From NCBI GenBank assembly GCA_964247295.1, contig CAXTTV010000035.1, forward strand, positions 1 to 30,501: a stretch of DNA of 30,501 nt, written 5' to 3'. Position 1 is the stretch's first letter; each line of letters opens with the position of its first letter. Positions 1 to 8,383 of the stretch are shown piece after piece. Position numbers and translations under genes: made by a program. A model generated the notes under the pieces. That model did not search any database and had not been told where the DNA came from. It worked only from the letters and a program-made list of their open reading frames with translations. This stretch comes from CAXTTV01 sp964247295 (GTDB lineage Bacteria > Chloroflexota > Ktedonobacteria > Ktedonobacterales > Ktedonobacteraceae).

Positions 1-888
1 ATTGTGCGTGAGATACGAGCTGTGCTGGATAGCTATGGTGAGCGGGTCTTCATTGGCGAGATCTACCTGCCAGTGGACCGCCTGATGCACTACTATGGTG
101 AGAACTTGGACGAAACGCATCTGCCCTTTAACTTTCAGTTTGTGACTATGGCTGGCTGGGAGGCGCGCATCATTCGAGAAATGGTAGATGAGTATGAAAA
201 GGCACTTCCAGATCAGGCGTGGCCGAACTGGGTTCTCAGCAACCACGATCGTTCGCGGGTAGCCAGCCGTGTCGGTCGAGAGCAGGCGCGAACGGCTGAA
301 ATGATGTTACTTACCTTGCGTGGCACGCCAACCATGTATTATGGGGATGAACTGGGAATGCAGGATGTTTTTGTGCCAGCCGAGAAGCTGACCGATCCAC
401 AAGGAAAAGATAACCCGGAGAATAGCCGCGATCCCGTGCGTTCTCCTATGCAATGGGATCGAGGAGCAAATGCCGGCTTTAGCGCTCCTGGCGTTGATAC
501 CTGGCTGCCCCTTAGTCCTGATTATCAACAATACAACGTTGGAGATGAGCAGCAGGATACCCATTCTTTCCTGACTCTGACATACCGGCTGCTTGAGCTG
601 AGACGTGCCAGCCCGGCGCTACACCAGGGTTTGTACCGCTCAATCGAGCAAGAGAACCCCTCCTGCTTCGTGTATGAGCGAGAGTGGGAGCACGAACGCT
701 ACCTGGTGATCCTCAACCTTTCTCAGCAGGAGCAGAGCGTGCGGTTGTCCGACCAGGAGGAAGGTAGAATAATTCTCTCCACATATCTGGATCGCGAGGG
801 GCGTCTAAACCTCACAACTGTTAGTCTAAGAGCCAATGAGGGATTGTTGGTAACGCTTATTATACGCGATCCTCTCTCATCTTCTTAA
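1..888 (+). CDS. GH13 alpha-glucosidase / oligo-1,6-glucosidase, C-terminal part (5' truncated by window)
   Basis: Hydrolyses alpha-glucosidic bonds of short maltooligosaccharides, isomaltose or trehalose-type substrates, probably in the cytoplasm. The reading frame is open from base 1, so the gene starts upstream; an internal GTG at 4 is not the real start. Numbering from that GTG, the general acid is Glu19 in FIGEIY (GH13 region III), and the transition-state stabiliser is Asp82 in VLSNHD (region IV). MYYGDELGM and the DPVRSPMQW block are typical of oligo-1,6-glucosidase and alpha-glucosidase subfamilies. The last 90 residues or so form the C-terminal beta domain. The nucleophile Asp of region II lies outside the window. 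The exact substrate cannot be told. It is separated from the LacI-controlled sugar block by more than 10 kb, so co-regulation is not implied. Confidence 0.93.
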   Translation: MVREIRAVLDSYGERVFIGEIYLPVDRLMHYYGENLDETHLPFNFQFVTMAGWEARIIREMVDEYEKALPDQAWPNWVLSNHDRSRVASRVGREQARTAEMMLLTLRGTPTMYYGDELGMQDVFVPAEKLTDPQGKDNPENSRDPVRSPMQWDRGANAGFSAPGVDTWLPLSPDYQQYNVGDEQQDTHSFLTLTYRLLELRRASPALHQGLYRSIEQENPSCFVYEREWEHERYLVILNLSQQEQSVRLSDQEEGRIILSTYLDREGRLNLTTVSLRANEGLLVTLIIRDPLSSS

Positions 889-991
889 AATGTCTAAGAG
901 ACGTTGTGCTAGAGGACACCTCATGCTATGATGATCTCCATTCAGTGACAAAGTAGCCTGGCAGGTAGGAACGAAGCAGAAAGGAAGAACT

Positions 992-1372
992 ATGGCAAAC
1001 ATTGTACCGTACATCAATTTCGCGAATAACGGTCAAGAGGTGATCAAGTTTTACAAAAGTGTGTTCGGTGGTGATGCCGAGGTGCAGTTTGAGGGCGAGC
1101 GCGTTATACACCTGGACTTCCAGGCCGGCGGTATTCGCTTTATGGGTAGTGTCCTCCAAAGTGATCAGGCTGGGTTGGAGCGTGGTAACAGTTACAGTTT
1201 GGTTCTGAACTGTGACAGTGAGGAACAACTGCGAGATTTTTATGCCAGGCTGGTAGAAGGCGGCAAAGAGGTGTTTGCGCCGACCGCTAGCGGCTGGGGT
1301 GCTATCATTGCCCATTGTACCGACCAGTTTGGTGTTACCTGGCTTATGAACTACGACAAACCGCAGAGCTAG
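992..1372 (+). CDS. VOC family protein (PhnB-like glyoxalase fold)
   Basis: A 126-residue protein of the vicinal oxygen chelate superfamily, PhnB-like branch. Evidence is the opening IVPYINFANNGQEVIKFYKS, the FGG turn, the paired beta-alpha-beta-beta-beta units, and the closing DQFGVTWLMNYD that ends most PhnB-like proteins. Family members dimerise and bind a metal or small ligand; the PhnB branch often lacks a full metal site and its role is rarely known. The ATG is preceded by AGGAAG four bases upstream. It stands alone, 103 bp after the GH13 stop, and converges on the next gene. Function beyond the fold is not assignable. Confidence 0.85.
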   Translation: MANIVPYINFANNGQEVIKFYKSVFGGDAEVQFEGERVIHLDFQAGGIRFMGSVLQSDQAGLERGNSYSLVLNCDSEEQLRDFYARLVEGGKEVFAPTASGWGAIIAHCTDQFGVTWLMNYDKPQS

Positions 1373-1456
1373 CAATCAGGGATCTCACTTCATTGTACTT
1401 TACGCCCGATTTGAGTGCGCTTTTCAAGCCTAAAAATATTGCTGGCAGGCTTTGCT

Positions 1457-2578
1457 TTATCCTCTCAATGCCATCAGCAATCGCTGAGCGAGTGGTGTTC
1501 GGCAGGGAGGCAGAGATTGCCGGGCACCTGAGCGTGAGGTATAGAGGACATGAATGATCATCTCAATCTCCTTTTGCGTGAGCTGAAGTGCCTGATAGCT
1601 CTGCGACTGTTGTTGGACGCGCATCAGTAAAAGGTTCAAAGAATGGCCGATCTGCCAGAGCTCATGATCTTCCTGGACGGGAGCCCGAGCCGCCAGATTT
1701 CCGGCGGCAACCTGTCGGTGAGTCTCCAGAATTGTATTGATACCCTCCTCAAGGTGCTGGTTTAGCTTTGCGGTAACCAAAGCCTGACGACTAAGTTCCG
1801 CCCGCGTTTCGGCCAGTTCTTCCGCCTGGCTGGCACGAATGAGCGCTCGTTCCACGCTCCAGGCATTGAGCCAGCCCAATACTGTTCCTACCACATGGAG
1901 GACGAGCGTGGCGGTGAGAGCAACATATTCATTGCCAGAAATGGCGACCAGCTCATTCATGCTGGCATCATGCGGACGTAGGAAAAAAATTGTAAAGATA
2001 AGCAGAATCTGAAGCATTCCATTAAATGGAATCAGCACTTTAGGTAAAATCACCCCACCTATCAGAACAACCAGAATGAACAGATCGAAAGCTGTCATAT
2101 TTGAGCTGTTGAGAGCGGGGTTCGGCTTGAAAATAAAAAAGCAGGTGAGCGCTATATCCGCCAACAGAACATAAGAAATTGTGCTTAATCTCGTATACCC
2201 TAACCGATTGAAGAACGCGATAACAATCCCACCAATTGTCAAAATAGAGATCGGTATCAATAAAGAGGGGGAGGATGGGTAGATACTGGGAACCATCATC
2301 AAAATAACTAAGACGATAATGAGAAGCAATGCACTGGTTAAGCGCGCGCGACGAAGCTGTTCCTGAGCAAACAGGTCAGGTCTAAACAAGTTTTTATTGG
2401 GGCCCGTCAAAGAGGACCACCAGGCCCAGGCCTTTTGATAGATGCTTTTCCGAGGGGGAGATGGTGGTTTCGGGGGTAAAGATGGTTTCGGAATCGGGAA
2501 TGGGTTTAGATGTGAAGGTGTCTCATTACGAAATGTAGAAAATTGCCTATCGGATGGAGGTACTGGAAAATTGTTCAT
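1457..2578 (-). CDS. Six-TM membrane protein with cytoplasmic HAMP-like module (paralogue 1 of 3)
   Basis: Unrecognised 373-residue protein. Residues 1-45 are proline-rich (PKPSLPPKPPSPP). About six hydrophobic segments follow between residues 82 and 238 (roughly 82-98, 105-123, 131-150, 163-180, 185-200, 217-238). Residues 240-277 are a charged coiled coil. Residues 278-325 resemble a HAMP unit: an amphipathic helix, the connector VAAGNLAARAPV, then a second helix LWQIGHSLNLLLMRV. No kinase, cyclase, methyl-accepting or other output domain follows, only about 45 residues. The same plan occurs at 5934-7220 and 21036-22085, with shared landmarks FFNRLG after the second TM pair and FDLF later. 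AAGGAG lies 10 bases before the ATG. I infer a membrane sensor or adaptor whose signal is passed to a separate partner. Confidence 0.8.
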   Translation of the reverse strand: MNNFPVPPSDRQFSTFRNETPSHLNPFPIPKPSLPPKPPSPPRKSIYQKAWAWWSSLTGPNKNLFRPDLFAQEQLRRARLTSALLLIIVLVILMMVPSIYPSSPSLLIPISILTIGGIVIAFFNRLGYTRLSTISYVLLADIALTCFFIFKPNPALNSSNMTAFDLFILVVLIGGVILPKVLIPFNGMLQILLIFTIFFLRPHDASMNELVAISGNEYVALTATLVLHVVGTVLGWLNAWSVERALIRASQAEELAETRAELSRQALVTAKLNQHLEEGINTILETHRQVAAGNLAARAPVQEDHELWQIGHSLNLLLMRVQQQSQSYQALQLTQKEIEMIIHVLYTSRSGARQSLPPCRTPLAQRLLMALRG

Positions 2579-2901
2579 ACGGTCGATGCTCCTTATTCTC
2601 TCGCTCTATCTCAACACATATACCCATAAATATCTTCCGTGACCGAACAGTACCTTGCTACCAAGAGGCTTACTTTTACAGTGAAAAGTCTCATTAGTAA
2701 AAAGGTATACAAGACAGTATAATATTACCAAAAGTAAGTAGGAGTTTCAATCACCTCCACTGAATTTATACATTTTTCCTACTACATATCTACAAATATC
2801 GGCCAATAGCGTTTTAATTGTAACTTAAAAAAGTTAACGATGAGAGAACAATAGAGTAAATTTGTGGATGAGATAATAATATCATAAAAGACCTAAACGG
2901 C
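2579..2901. other. AT-rich intergenic stretch, no gene seen
   Basis: This stretch lies upstream of the minus-strand membrane protein gene. It is AT-rich with several short A and T runs around 2690-2880. It must hold the promoter of the 1457-2578 gene, but I could not pick a convincing -35/-10 pair. No ORF with coding character, RNA gene or long repeat was found. Confidence 0.5.
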
Positions 2902-3179
2902 TCAGTTTGGTAAAAGGAAAGAGGGTTCTGCACGGAGAAGGTCGAGGTGCGAAATGACGTAGGAAATCACGTTTACGTGCGTCTGATCCGGGTCGAGGGG
3001 TGTTTCCTTTTTCCTCCCGATGGTGTGACCGGAATATTTGATTGTCGACGAACCTACCGAAGAATCTGGAGAGGTTCTGAGGGGATATCATCGGCCAGAA
3101 TCGGTTTGAGAAGCTCTGGCAAATCGTGGGGAGCAAAATAATCCATAACAATCGCGCGCGAGGCGTTACGAACTTGCAT
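2902..3179 (-). pseudogene. Possible small gene with internal frameshift
   Basis: A minus-strand ATG at 3179 has an excellent ribosome site (GGGAGG, plus-strand CCTCCC at 3184-3189) and opens a 41-codon frame starting MQVRNASRAIVMDYFAPHD and ending ILR at a TAG (3054-3056). Another frame then continues without stop to a TGA at 2902-2904, and reads like a hydrophilic protein tail (TPLDPDQTHVNVISYVISHL). Joined by one frameshift near 3050-3095 they would give about 90 residues. I do not recognise the family. Alternatives are a genuine 41-residue peptide (3054-3179) or chance. It lies 84 bp downstream of the exporter gene on the same strand and could be cotranscribed with it. Confidence 0.32.
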
Positions 3180-3262
3180 CGATCCTCCCTGTCATTTCAA
3201 GCATTTCTTTCCATTATGATCATTCCAGATCGGGTTTGTAAAGTTATAAAGGGAAGAGGAGA

Positions 3263-4885
3263 TTAGAATTCAGCGACTACAGGTATCTCGGCGCGCTCTT
3301 CTTTTTCTTTGTCTGAGAACGCGCTTTTCTCCAGCGTGGTCTTTTTTGTTCGACGGGCGTCTCGGATCAATAGAGAAGAGATAATTCCTATAATCAGGAT
3401 CGCCAGCGTCAGCCAGAAGGCATCGACGAATGAGAGCATGTAGCCCTGGCGCGTCACTAAACGATAGACTGTCTGGAGAGACGCTATTCTTGCTTGTGTA
3501 GGATTGGCCCCGCGCGAAAGAAAAAGTGCCTGGAGGTGCGTGATCTGTTGACCGAGTGGCGAGAGGGCTGTGACCCTTTCCGCCAGATGCGCGGTGTGGA
3601 TTTTGACTCGTGTCTGCACCAGGGTTGCCAGGATGGCGATCCCTAATGAGGTTGAGACAAAACGTACAACAGTGTTTAGGGAAGAGGCCTGTGCGAACTT
3701 CTCAGGACGGATATCTGAGAGGGCCGCGACCGTAAGTGGCTGAATGATGCACCCCAGTGCTAATCCACGCAGTATATAAACAATCTGTAAAGACCAGAAA
3801 GGTGTATCTAATGTCAGGAAGGTTAAGAGCCAGCCGCTGATCACCAACAGAATCATCCCAGGGATAATGATTACCTTTGGCCCAAAGCGATCCACCAGCC
3901 GACCCCCAAGGATGGCTGTAACCATCGAGGCAATCGCTTGAGGGAGTAGCAGTATCCCGGCCTGGAAGGCATTCAATGAGCGCAGGTTTTGAAGAGAAAT
4001 TGGGAAGATGAATAGGCCACCGAAAAAGGCAAAGGTCGCCAGAGCATTGGTAATATTGCTGGTCAAAAAGGGGCCGTTGGCGAAAATGCTGAGATCCACC
4101 AGAACTCCTTTACCCTGACGGCTCCGCATGGTCTCGGCAAACACGAAGATCATCAGTATAAGCAAGCCCCCGAACAGGCTGCCGAGGATTTTTGGGGAGC
4201 CCCAGCCATCCGTACTAGCGTCTGAGAGCCCATAGAGGACCGCCGAGAGGCCAAGCGCCACCAGAATAAAGCCGGGAAAGTCAAACGCAGTCCGGGTGTC
4301 TGTGCGAATCTCGCGTAGCAGAGTCGCCGCCAGGATGATTCCCAGAATTCCGAAGGGGATATTGATAAAAAAGATTAACTGCCAATCCAAATAGGTCACA
4401 AAGTAGCCACCAAGCGTTGGCCCGACTGCTGGCGCAAGCAGGGCCGCGATCCCCAGCACACCCGAGGCCAGCCCCCGCTCCTGCGGTGGAAACTCTCGAT
4501 AGACCAGGGTAATCGCTACTGGAAAGAGAAAGGCTCCTCCGATACCTTGAAGAACGCGGAAAAATACCAGTATCGGGAGGTTCCAGGCGATCCCACAGAG
4601 CGCTGAGCCGATTGTAAAGATCGTCAGGGCCGCGATATAAAAGCGTCGAGCCCCCAGCCGATCCACAAAAAAGGCGGTAGTTGGAGTCGCGACCCCCTGA
4701 GTCAGAATATAGGCCGTCAGTACCCATTGGACCGCGTTCAGGTCTGCCCCAAAGGCATTTTCCAGCCGAGGCAGAGCGATATTCACGATTGTCTGGTCAA
4801 GGACTGTCATAAAGGCTCCAAGTACGACCACCAGCGTTACAATCCACTTGTAGGGCAGGCCGCCTGTACGAGCCTGAGCATCTGC
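3263..4885 (-). CDS. DHA2-family MFS multidrug exporter (EmrB/QacA type), start hidden by assembly gap
   Basis: Proton-driven exporter of the 14-TM DHA2 branch of the major facilitator superfamily, inner membrane. Diagnostic pieces are the TM1 motif LDQTIVNIALP, the motif A loop VDRLGARR, the helix 4 run FRVLQGIGGAFLFP, and motif C PAVGPTLGG. The C-terminal tail is cytosolic and charged (RRTKKTTLEKS). The visible frame extends upstream of the GTG at 4831 through residues ADAQARTGGLPYKW up to the N run at 4887-4896, so the real start codon is inside the gap. The gap lies between this gene and the stop of the tetR gene (4913), so the two are close enough to be cotranscribed. EmrB-type members often work with an EmrA-like adaptor in Gram-negatives, but none is present here. 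Substrate unknown. Confidence 0.9.
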   Translation of the reverse strand, partial: ADAQARTGGLPYKWIVTLVVVLGAFMTVLDQTIVNIALPRLENAFGADLNAVQWVLTAYILTQGVATPTTAFFVDRLGARRFYIAALTIFTIGSALCGIAWNLPILVFFRVLQGIGGAFLFPVAITLVYREFPPQERGLASGVLGIAALLAPAVGPTLGGYFVTYLDWQLIFFINIPFGILGIILAATLLREIRTDTRTAFDFPGFILVALGLSAVLYGLSDASTDGWGSPKILGSLFGGLLILMIFVFAETMRSRQGKGVLVDLSIFANGPFLTSNITNALATFAFFGGLFIFPISLQNLRSLNAFQAGILLLPQAIASMVTAILGGRLVDRFGPKVIIIPGMILLVISGWLLTFLTLDTPFWSLQIVYILRGLALGCIIQPLTVAALSDIRPEKFAQASSLNTVVRFVSTSLGIAILATLVQTRVKIHTAHLAERVTALSPLGQQITHLQALFLSRGANPTQARIASLQTVYRLVTRQGYMLSFVDAFWLTLAILIIGIISSLLIRDARRTKKTTLEKSAFSDKEKEERAEIPVVAEF

Positions 4886-4886
4886 C

Positions 4887-4896
4887 NNNNNNNNNN
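4887..4896. other. Assembly gap (10 N)
   Basis: Ten ambiguous bases interrupt the join between the tetR stop codon and the exporter reading frame. The true length is unknown, since runs of 10 N are often placeholders. It removes the exporter start codon and ribosome binding site. Confidence 0.99.
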
Positions 4897-4912
4897 ATAT
4901 AAGATATCCCTT

Positions 4913-5581
4913 TCAACTTTTTTTGGAAAGCAGATCGCGAAGATCTTCTCGTAACAGGCCCCGAAGCCAGAGCCGACTCATTTCATGAAGAACTGTTGGA
5001 TTTAATTCCTCAGAGCGTTTAATGATCAGGCTGTATTGCATTGCCAGGACCATACACAGATAGCCCCAGGTCGCGGCATGCAGATCCACATCTTTATCCA
5101 GATAGCCAATCCTTTCAGCCTTTTGAAGTAGGGTATGGAGCGTATCAAAAACTCTCTGTCTATGTTTATTCACGTCCAGAGCGATCTCTGCGTCCTGTGA
5201 GCTTTCACTGATCGCCATAAACAGGACCTTATGAGCCTCTGGGTCCGCTGAGATCTCTTGATGGTAGTCGAGGATGACTGTCATCAGGGCCGTGATCATG
5301 TCCTCGCCAGCCTGCTGATCGATTCTCTTTTGCCAGCGTCTAAAGAAGTTGCCATTGGCCTCATGGATTACCGCCATAAACAGATTTTTTTTACTGCCAA
5401 AGTGGTGATACAGGATTGGCTCGGTCACCTCACTGCGCTGAGCTAGCTCGCTCGTGCTGGCTCCTTGATAACCAAGATCAGCAAAGGCTTGCTTTGAGCG
5501 TTCAAGGATCAGCCTCTTGCGCTCTTCACCGCGCATCCGAGGCCGCTTCTCGCGGATTTCATTACCTTCATTCTCGGGCAT
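4913..5581 (-). CDS. TetR/AcrR family transcriptional regulator
   Basis: A 222-residue one-component repressor. The N-terminal DNA-binding domain spans about residues 18-66: the helix RKRLILERSKQAFADLGYQG, then the helix-turn-helix STSELAQRSEVTEPILYHHFGSKKNLF, which is the classic TetR signature. The remaining 150 residues are the all-helical ligand-binding and dimerisation domain, which varies too much to name a ligand. It is the first gene of a minus-strand operon with a DHA2 exporter, the usual arrangement for drug-responsive control of efflux. A perfect palindrome (5611-5626) and a sigma70-like promoter (5637-5666) lie immediately upstream, which suggests autorepression released by the exporter's substrate. 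Confidence 0.92.
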   Translation of the reverse strand: MPENEGNEIREKRPRMRGEERKRLILERSKQAFADLGYQGASTSELAQRSEVTEPILYHHFGSKKNLFMAVIHEANGNFFRRWQKRIDQQAGEDMITALMTVILDYHQEISADPEAHKVLFMAISESSQDAEIALDVNKHRQRVFDTLHTLLQKAERIGYLDKDVDLHAATWGYLCMVLAMQYSLIIKRSEELNPTVLHEMSRLWLRGLLREDLRDLLSKKS

Positions 5582-5610
5582 AGTCCGAATATCGATTCCT
5601 CTTTTTATTT

Positions 5611-5626
5611 GTTAGTCCTAACTAAC
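5611..5626. promoter_or_regulatory. Probable TetR operator (GTTAGT-N4-ACTAAC)
   Basis: GTTAGTCCTAACTAAC has perfect 6-bp inverted arms separated by 4 bp. It lies 30 bp upstream of the tetR start and about 10 bp downstream of the predicted -10, so a bound repressor would cover the transcription start. Size and placement match autoregulated TetR-family operators. Binding is inferred. Confidence 0.6.
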
Positions 5627-5636
5627 TTATAAATCT

Positions 5637-5666
5637 ACGATAAATGATAAGATGGTTGCCTGTCAA
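5637..5666 (-). promoter_or_regulatory. Promoter of the tetR-exporter operon
   Basis: On the minus strand a perfect -35 TTGACA (5666-5661) is followed after 18 bp by TATCGT (5642-5637), which matches four of six -10 positions. Transcription would start near the palindrome at 5611-5626. Confidence 0.5.
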
Positions 5667-5850
5667 TGGCGTCGAGAGATCAGGGTGTCGTTCAGAATAT
5701 GATCTATTGTGAAGATGTCGCTGTGCTGTTGAAACAGTGACAGTGGCGGGTCAGATGTATCTAAGTCCTTCTTAAAAAGCCAGCTACCAACCTGGATAGC
5801 AACACACTCTTTACGAATGCGTTCGTCCAGTAAACAGTATGTAACGCATG

Positions 5851-5890
5851 AAACAAAGCCGTTGGAGTCTGTCTCTCAACGGCTTTGTTT
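5851..5890 (-). terminator. Strong hairpin terminator, possibly bidirectional
   Basis: A perfect 14-bp stem (AAACAAAGCCGTTG at 5851-5864 with its complement at 5877-5890) encloses a 12-base loop. On the plus strand it is followed by TTAG and ends in a run of T, while on the minus strand the stem ends TTTGTTT. The only gene ending nearby is the minus-strand membrane protein whose stop is at 5934, so it most likely ends that operon; it would also work in the other direction. The rest of 5667-5850 holds nothing I can name. Confidence 0.75.
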
Positions 5891-5933
5891 TTAGTCAAAC
5901 CTTACTACTAAACTTGATCTTTAGTCCTGATTT

Positions 5934-7220
5934 TTAAGATTGAGGATTGCGAAAATCCTTTTTGATCTGGTCTGGAGCCCACACAGGATCTGCCGCCTCA
6001 AAATCTAGTTGGCGACTATTAGATCGGTTGGGTATGGAGTTGTCTGAGTGAAAAGCTTCATCTATATATGTCTGCTGCTCAAGTGAGCGTGTTTTACGTG
6101 AGCGTGAGGTCTCGTTCCTGGCATTCTGCTCCGATATGCGCCCGACTTGTATGTAGTGCAGAAATTCCTGAACAAGTATGTCAACTTCAGTGTTTGTCCG
6201 GGGAATGCTCTCAAGCGAGAAGGGCGTTCCAGTCTGCGATGATCTCTTAAAAGACTCGATGAGCGCACGCAGTGCCAGAGTCGTTTGAATCGCTGGTTCC
6301 GCTTGCTGTTGAAGCTGCATGTTACGGCCAAGGAGATTATTAATGTGGCCACCCAGCGACCAGAGCAGCATATTGGGGCGAAGCCCGATTCGCGATTTTC
6401 GATCTCCACCTGAGAAGCGTGTCAGCACCTCATTCATTTCCGCCAGTTCTGTATCTACCATCTTCTTCTGATCTAGATTCTCCTGGTTTAATAGAGCAAG
6501 CTGACGGTGAAGTTTAACTTTCTCGCCCGCTTCATCCGCATGGTTGTAGGCCCGGTACATACTACTGATCGCTACCATGCTGATGATCGTGGCCATAAAG
6601 TGCAGAGTTGCCGGACGGAAAAACGCATCATACGCTTTGTCCGAGGCTAACATCGCTCCAAATGCCGCTGTATGGGGAGCCCAGATAAAAGCCGCGCCCA
6701 CAAAAAGAATGTTAAGCACTGCGATAGAAAAAGCCCAGCGCGTTGGAAGGACTGCCACCGCGAAAAGATCGGCCTGGATTAATATGTCGAAGAGTGGCAA
6801 TGTAAAGATATCAAGGCCGCCACGTTGTGAAAGAATATTTGCCATCAAGATTAGTTCGATACTGGTAACAACAATAATTCCGCCCAGAATAACTTTTCCT
6901 CGCCGGTTGAGAATCGTGCTTAAGATCAATAGTGCGCAGTAGACTGGGATCAATGGGACGAGCGCCGGCTGAGCACCAGAAAAGGCAATCGGAAAAAGAA
7001 ACCCTATAATCATAATCTGACTAAAGATCGCGACTGCGACCGAACGACCCCGCCGCCAGATCTCCCGCTCTTTTAGCGGAGCCTCCTCTAGATTAGCTGG
7101 CGGAGGTGGAGCTAGAAGAGTATAAAGAACGCGCTCGAACCGGTTATCCTGGCGCTTTTTCTTTTTTTGGAGGGGAACACGAAGTGTCCCAGCCTGAAGT
7201 GAATCGGGAGAGAAGCCCAT
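5934..7220 (-). CDS. Six-TM membrane protein with HAMP-like module (paralogue 2 of 3)
   Basis: Unrecognised 428-residue protein with the same plan as the genes at 1457 and 21036. Residues 1-60 are cytosolic with a KKKKR stretch and a PPPPA run. About six hydrophobic segments lie between 61 and 221, with the shared landmarks ILNRRGK (103-109) and LFDI (143-146). A coiled coil (225-257) leads into a HAMP-like unit at about 258-303 (EVLTRFSGGDRKSRIGL, then LLWSLGGHINNLLGR). The 125-residue tail is hydrophilic with no known output domain. I chose the ATG at 7220 rather than one at 7253: it has AGGAG seven bases upstream and starts 10 bp after the methyltransferase stop, while 7253 would overlap that gene. 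It is the last gene of a three-gene operon. Confidence 0.8.
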   Translation of the reverse strand: MGFSPDSLQAGTLRVPLQKKKKRQDNRFERVLYTLLAPPPPANLEEAPLKEREIWRRGRSVAVAIFSQIMIIGFLFPIAFSGAQPALVPLIPVYCALLILSTILNRRGKVILGGIIVVTSIELILMANILSQRGGLDIFTLPLFDILIQADLFAVAVLPTRWAFSIAVLNILFVGAAFIWAPHTAAFGAMLASDKAYDAFFRPATLHFMATIISMVAISSMYRAYNHADEAGEKVKLHRQLALLNQENLDQKKMVDTELAEMNEVLTRFSGGDRKSRIGLRPNMLLWSLGGHINNLLGRNMQLQQQAEPAIQTTLALRALIESFKRSSQTGTPFSLESIPRTNTEVDILVQEFLHYIQVGRISEQNARNETSRSRKTRSLEQQTYIDEAFHSDNSIPNRSNSRQLDFEAADPVWAPDQIKKDFRNPQS

Positions 7221-7230
7221 GATTATTCTC

Positions 7231-8334
7231 CTACTCCTGTGGAATACCTTCAATGATGCTATAAGTAGAGTGGGTGGAGATTACCTGACTGAGTCGGAAG
7301 CCAGCGGCCTCAAGCAAACGTTGGTGCTCGCTGGCTGTACGAGAACGTCCCTCTAGAATAACCATCATCAATACATCAAAGAATTTGTTGTTGATGCCAC
7401 CCGTACCCCGTTCAATAATCTGCTCGATAATCAGCAGGCGACTATCAGGCTTCATTGACTGGCGGATATTGCGAAGAATCTTGATGGCGTTCTCATCATT
7501 CCAGTCCTGTATAATCTGCTTTACATAGTATAGATGCCCGCCTTGAGGGATCGCCTCGGCATCAAAGAAACTCCCAGGAACAAAGGTATAGCGATCACTT
7601 ACGCCAGGGTTATGTTGCACAATCTGTTGGGCAAGCTTAACTATTGGTGGCAGGTCTAGAAGTATTCCCTGGGCGCGAGGGTAAGCTTCTAAAATGTGCA
7701 TCAACATTGTGCCCCGACCTCCAGCAACATCGACAATCTGCTTGAATGGGGAGAAGTCATAGGCTTGCAGGATGGCTGTCTCAACCTGCTGGGTAAGCCA
7801 TGTCATCGTCTTCTGAAATTGTTCGCGCTCCCGAGTGTGGTTCTGAAGATACTGCCAGATATCCCCGCCAGTTGCCAGCTCCAGCCCGGTCTTGCCAGCG
7901 CGAACGCTATCCGTCAGTTTGCGCCAGGAGTCCTGCTGCCAGCCTGCCGAGAAAAGTGTGACGGTATCATAAACACTATCGTTCTCAGGGAGTTGCTCGT
8001 GTGGGACCAGTGCGCGGGAGAGATCGGTCTGCTCAAAGACAGCGTGTGAGTAGTCCAGCTCTTCTGAATTTTGTTCCCGGAAAATACCAATGCTTGCCAG
8101 TGCGCGCAGAATGCGGAACAGGGAGAAGGTATCAACCTGTGCTTTCTGGGCCAGCTTCGAGACTGGTAGAGGCCCAAACTCTTCGAGCAGGCCAGCGATA
8201 TTTAAGTCCACGGCAGTTGCGATAGTATGAAAGGCTTGATCTCCATTCATGATGCTCATAATCTGTGCGGCTGGTGGTAAAGCGGAAACAGGCAACTCTT
8301 TGGGATGCCTGGAAAAAATAATAGGCGGCTCCAT
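7231..8334 (-). CDS. SAM-dependent O-methyltransferase-like protein, family 2 (acetylserotonin/DnrK type)
   Basis: A 367-residue protein of the COMT/DnrK class. Residues 20-110 are the winged-helix dimerisation domain (FSLFRILRALASIGIF). Residues 180-365 are the Rossmann SAM domain with motif I VDVAGGRGTM (201-210), the acidic ribose contact LLDLPP (225-230), and LLIIEQ. The family's catalytic base is normally the His of an HDW motif. Here the matching place reads IIQDWNDE, with Gln276 in place of His. Family members of this kind either methylate by proximity without a base or have drifted to other chemistry, so the reaction cannot be stated. GGAGG lies 9 bases before the ATG. It sits between a DUF4388-like protein and a HAMP-like membrane protein, not in a biosynthetic cluster. 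Confidence 0.88.
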   Translation of the reverse strand: MEPPIIFSRHPKELPVSALPPAAQIMSIMNGDQAFHTIATAVDLNIAGLLEEFGPLPVSKLAQKAQVDTFSLFRILRALASIGIFREQNSEELDYSHAVFEQTDLSRALVPHEQLPENDSVYDTVTLFSAGWQQDSWRKLTDSVRAGKTGLELATGGDIWQYLQNHTREREQFQKTMTWLTQQVETAILQAYDFSPFKQIVDVAGGRGTMLMHILEAYPRAQGILLDLPPIVKLAQQIVQHNPGVSDRYTFVPGSFFDAEAIPQGGHLYYVKQIIQDWNDENAIKILRNIRQSMKPDSRLLIIEQIIERGTGGINNKFFDVLMMVILEGRSRTASEHQRLLEAAGFRLSQVISTHSTYSIIEGIPQE

Positions 8335-8383
8335 AAGGATAATCCTCCCTGATTCTGATGGACGCGTAAAAAAAGTTGTGCTT

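Noticed and set aside
4281..4727. 148-codon frame on the minus strand inside the exporter gene
   Set aside because: Out-of-frame shadow of the DHA2 exporter on the same strand; composition is low in hydrophobic order and rich in S, R and G.
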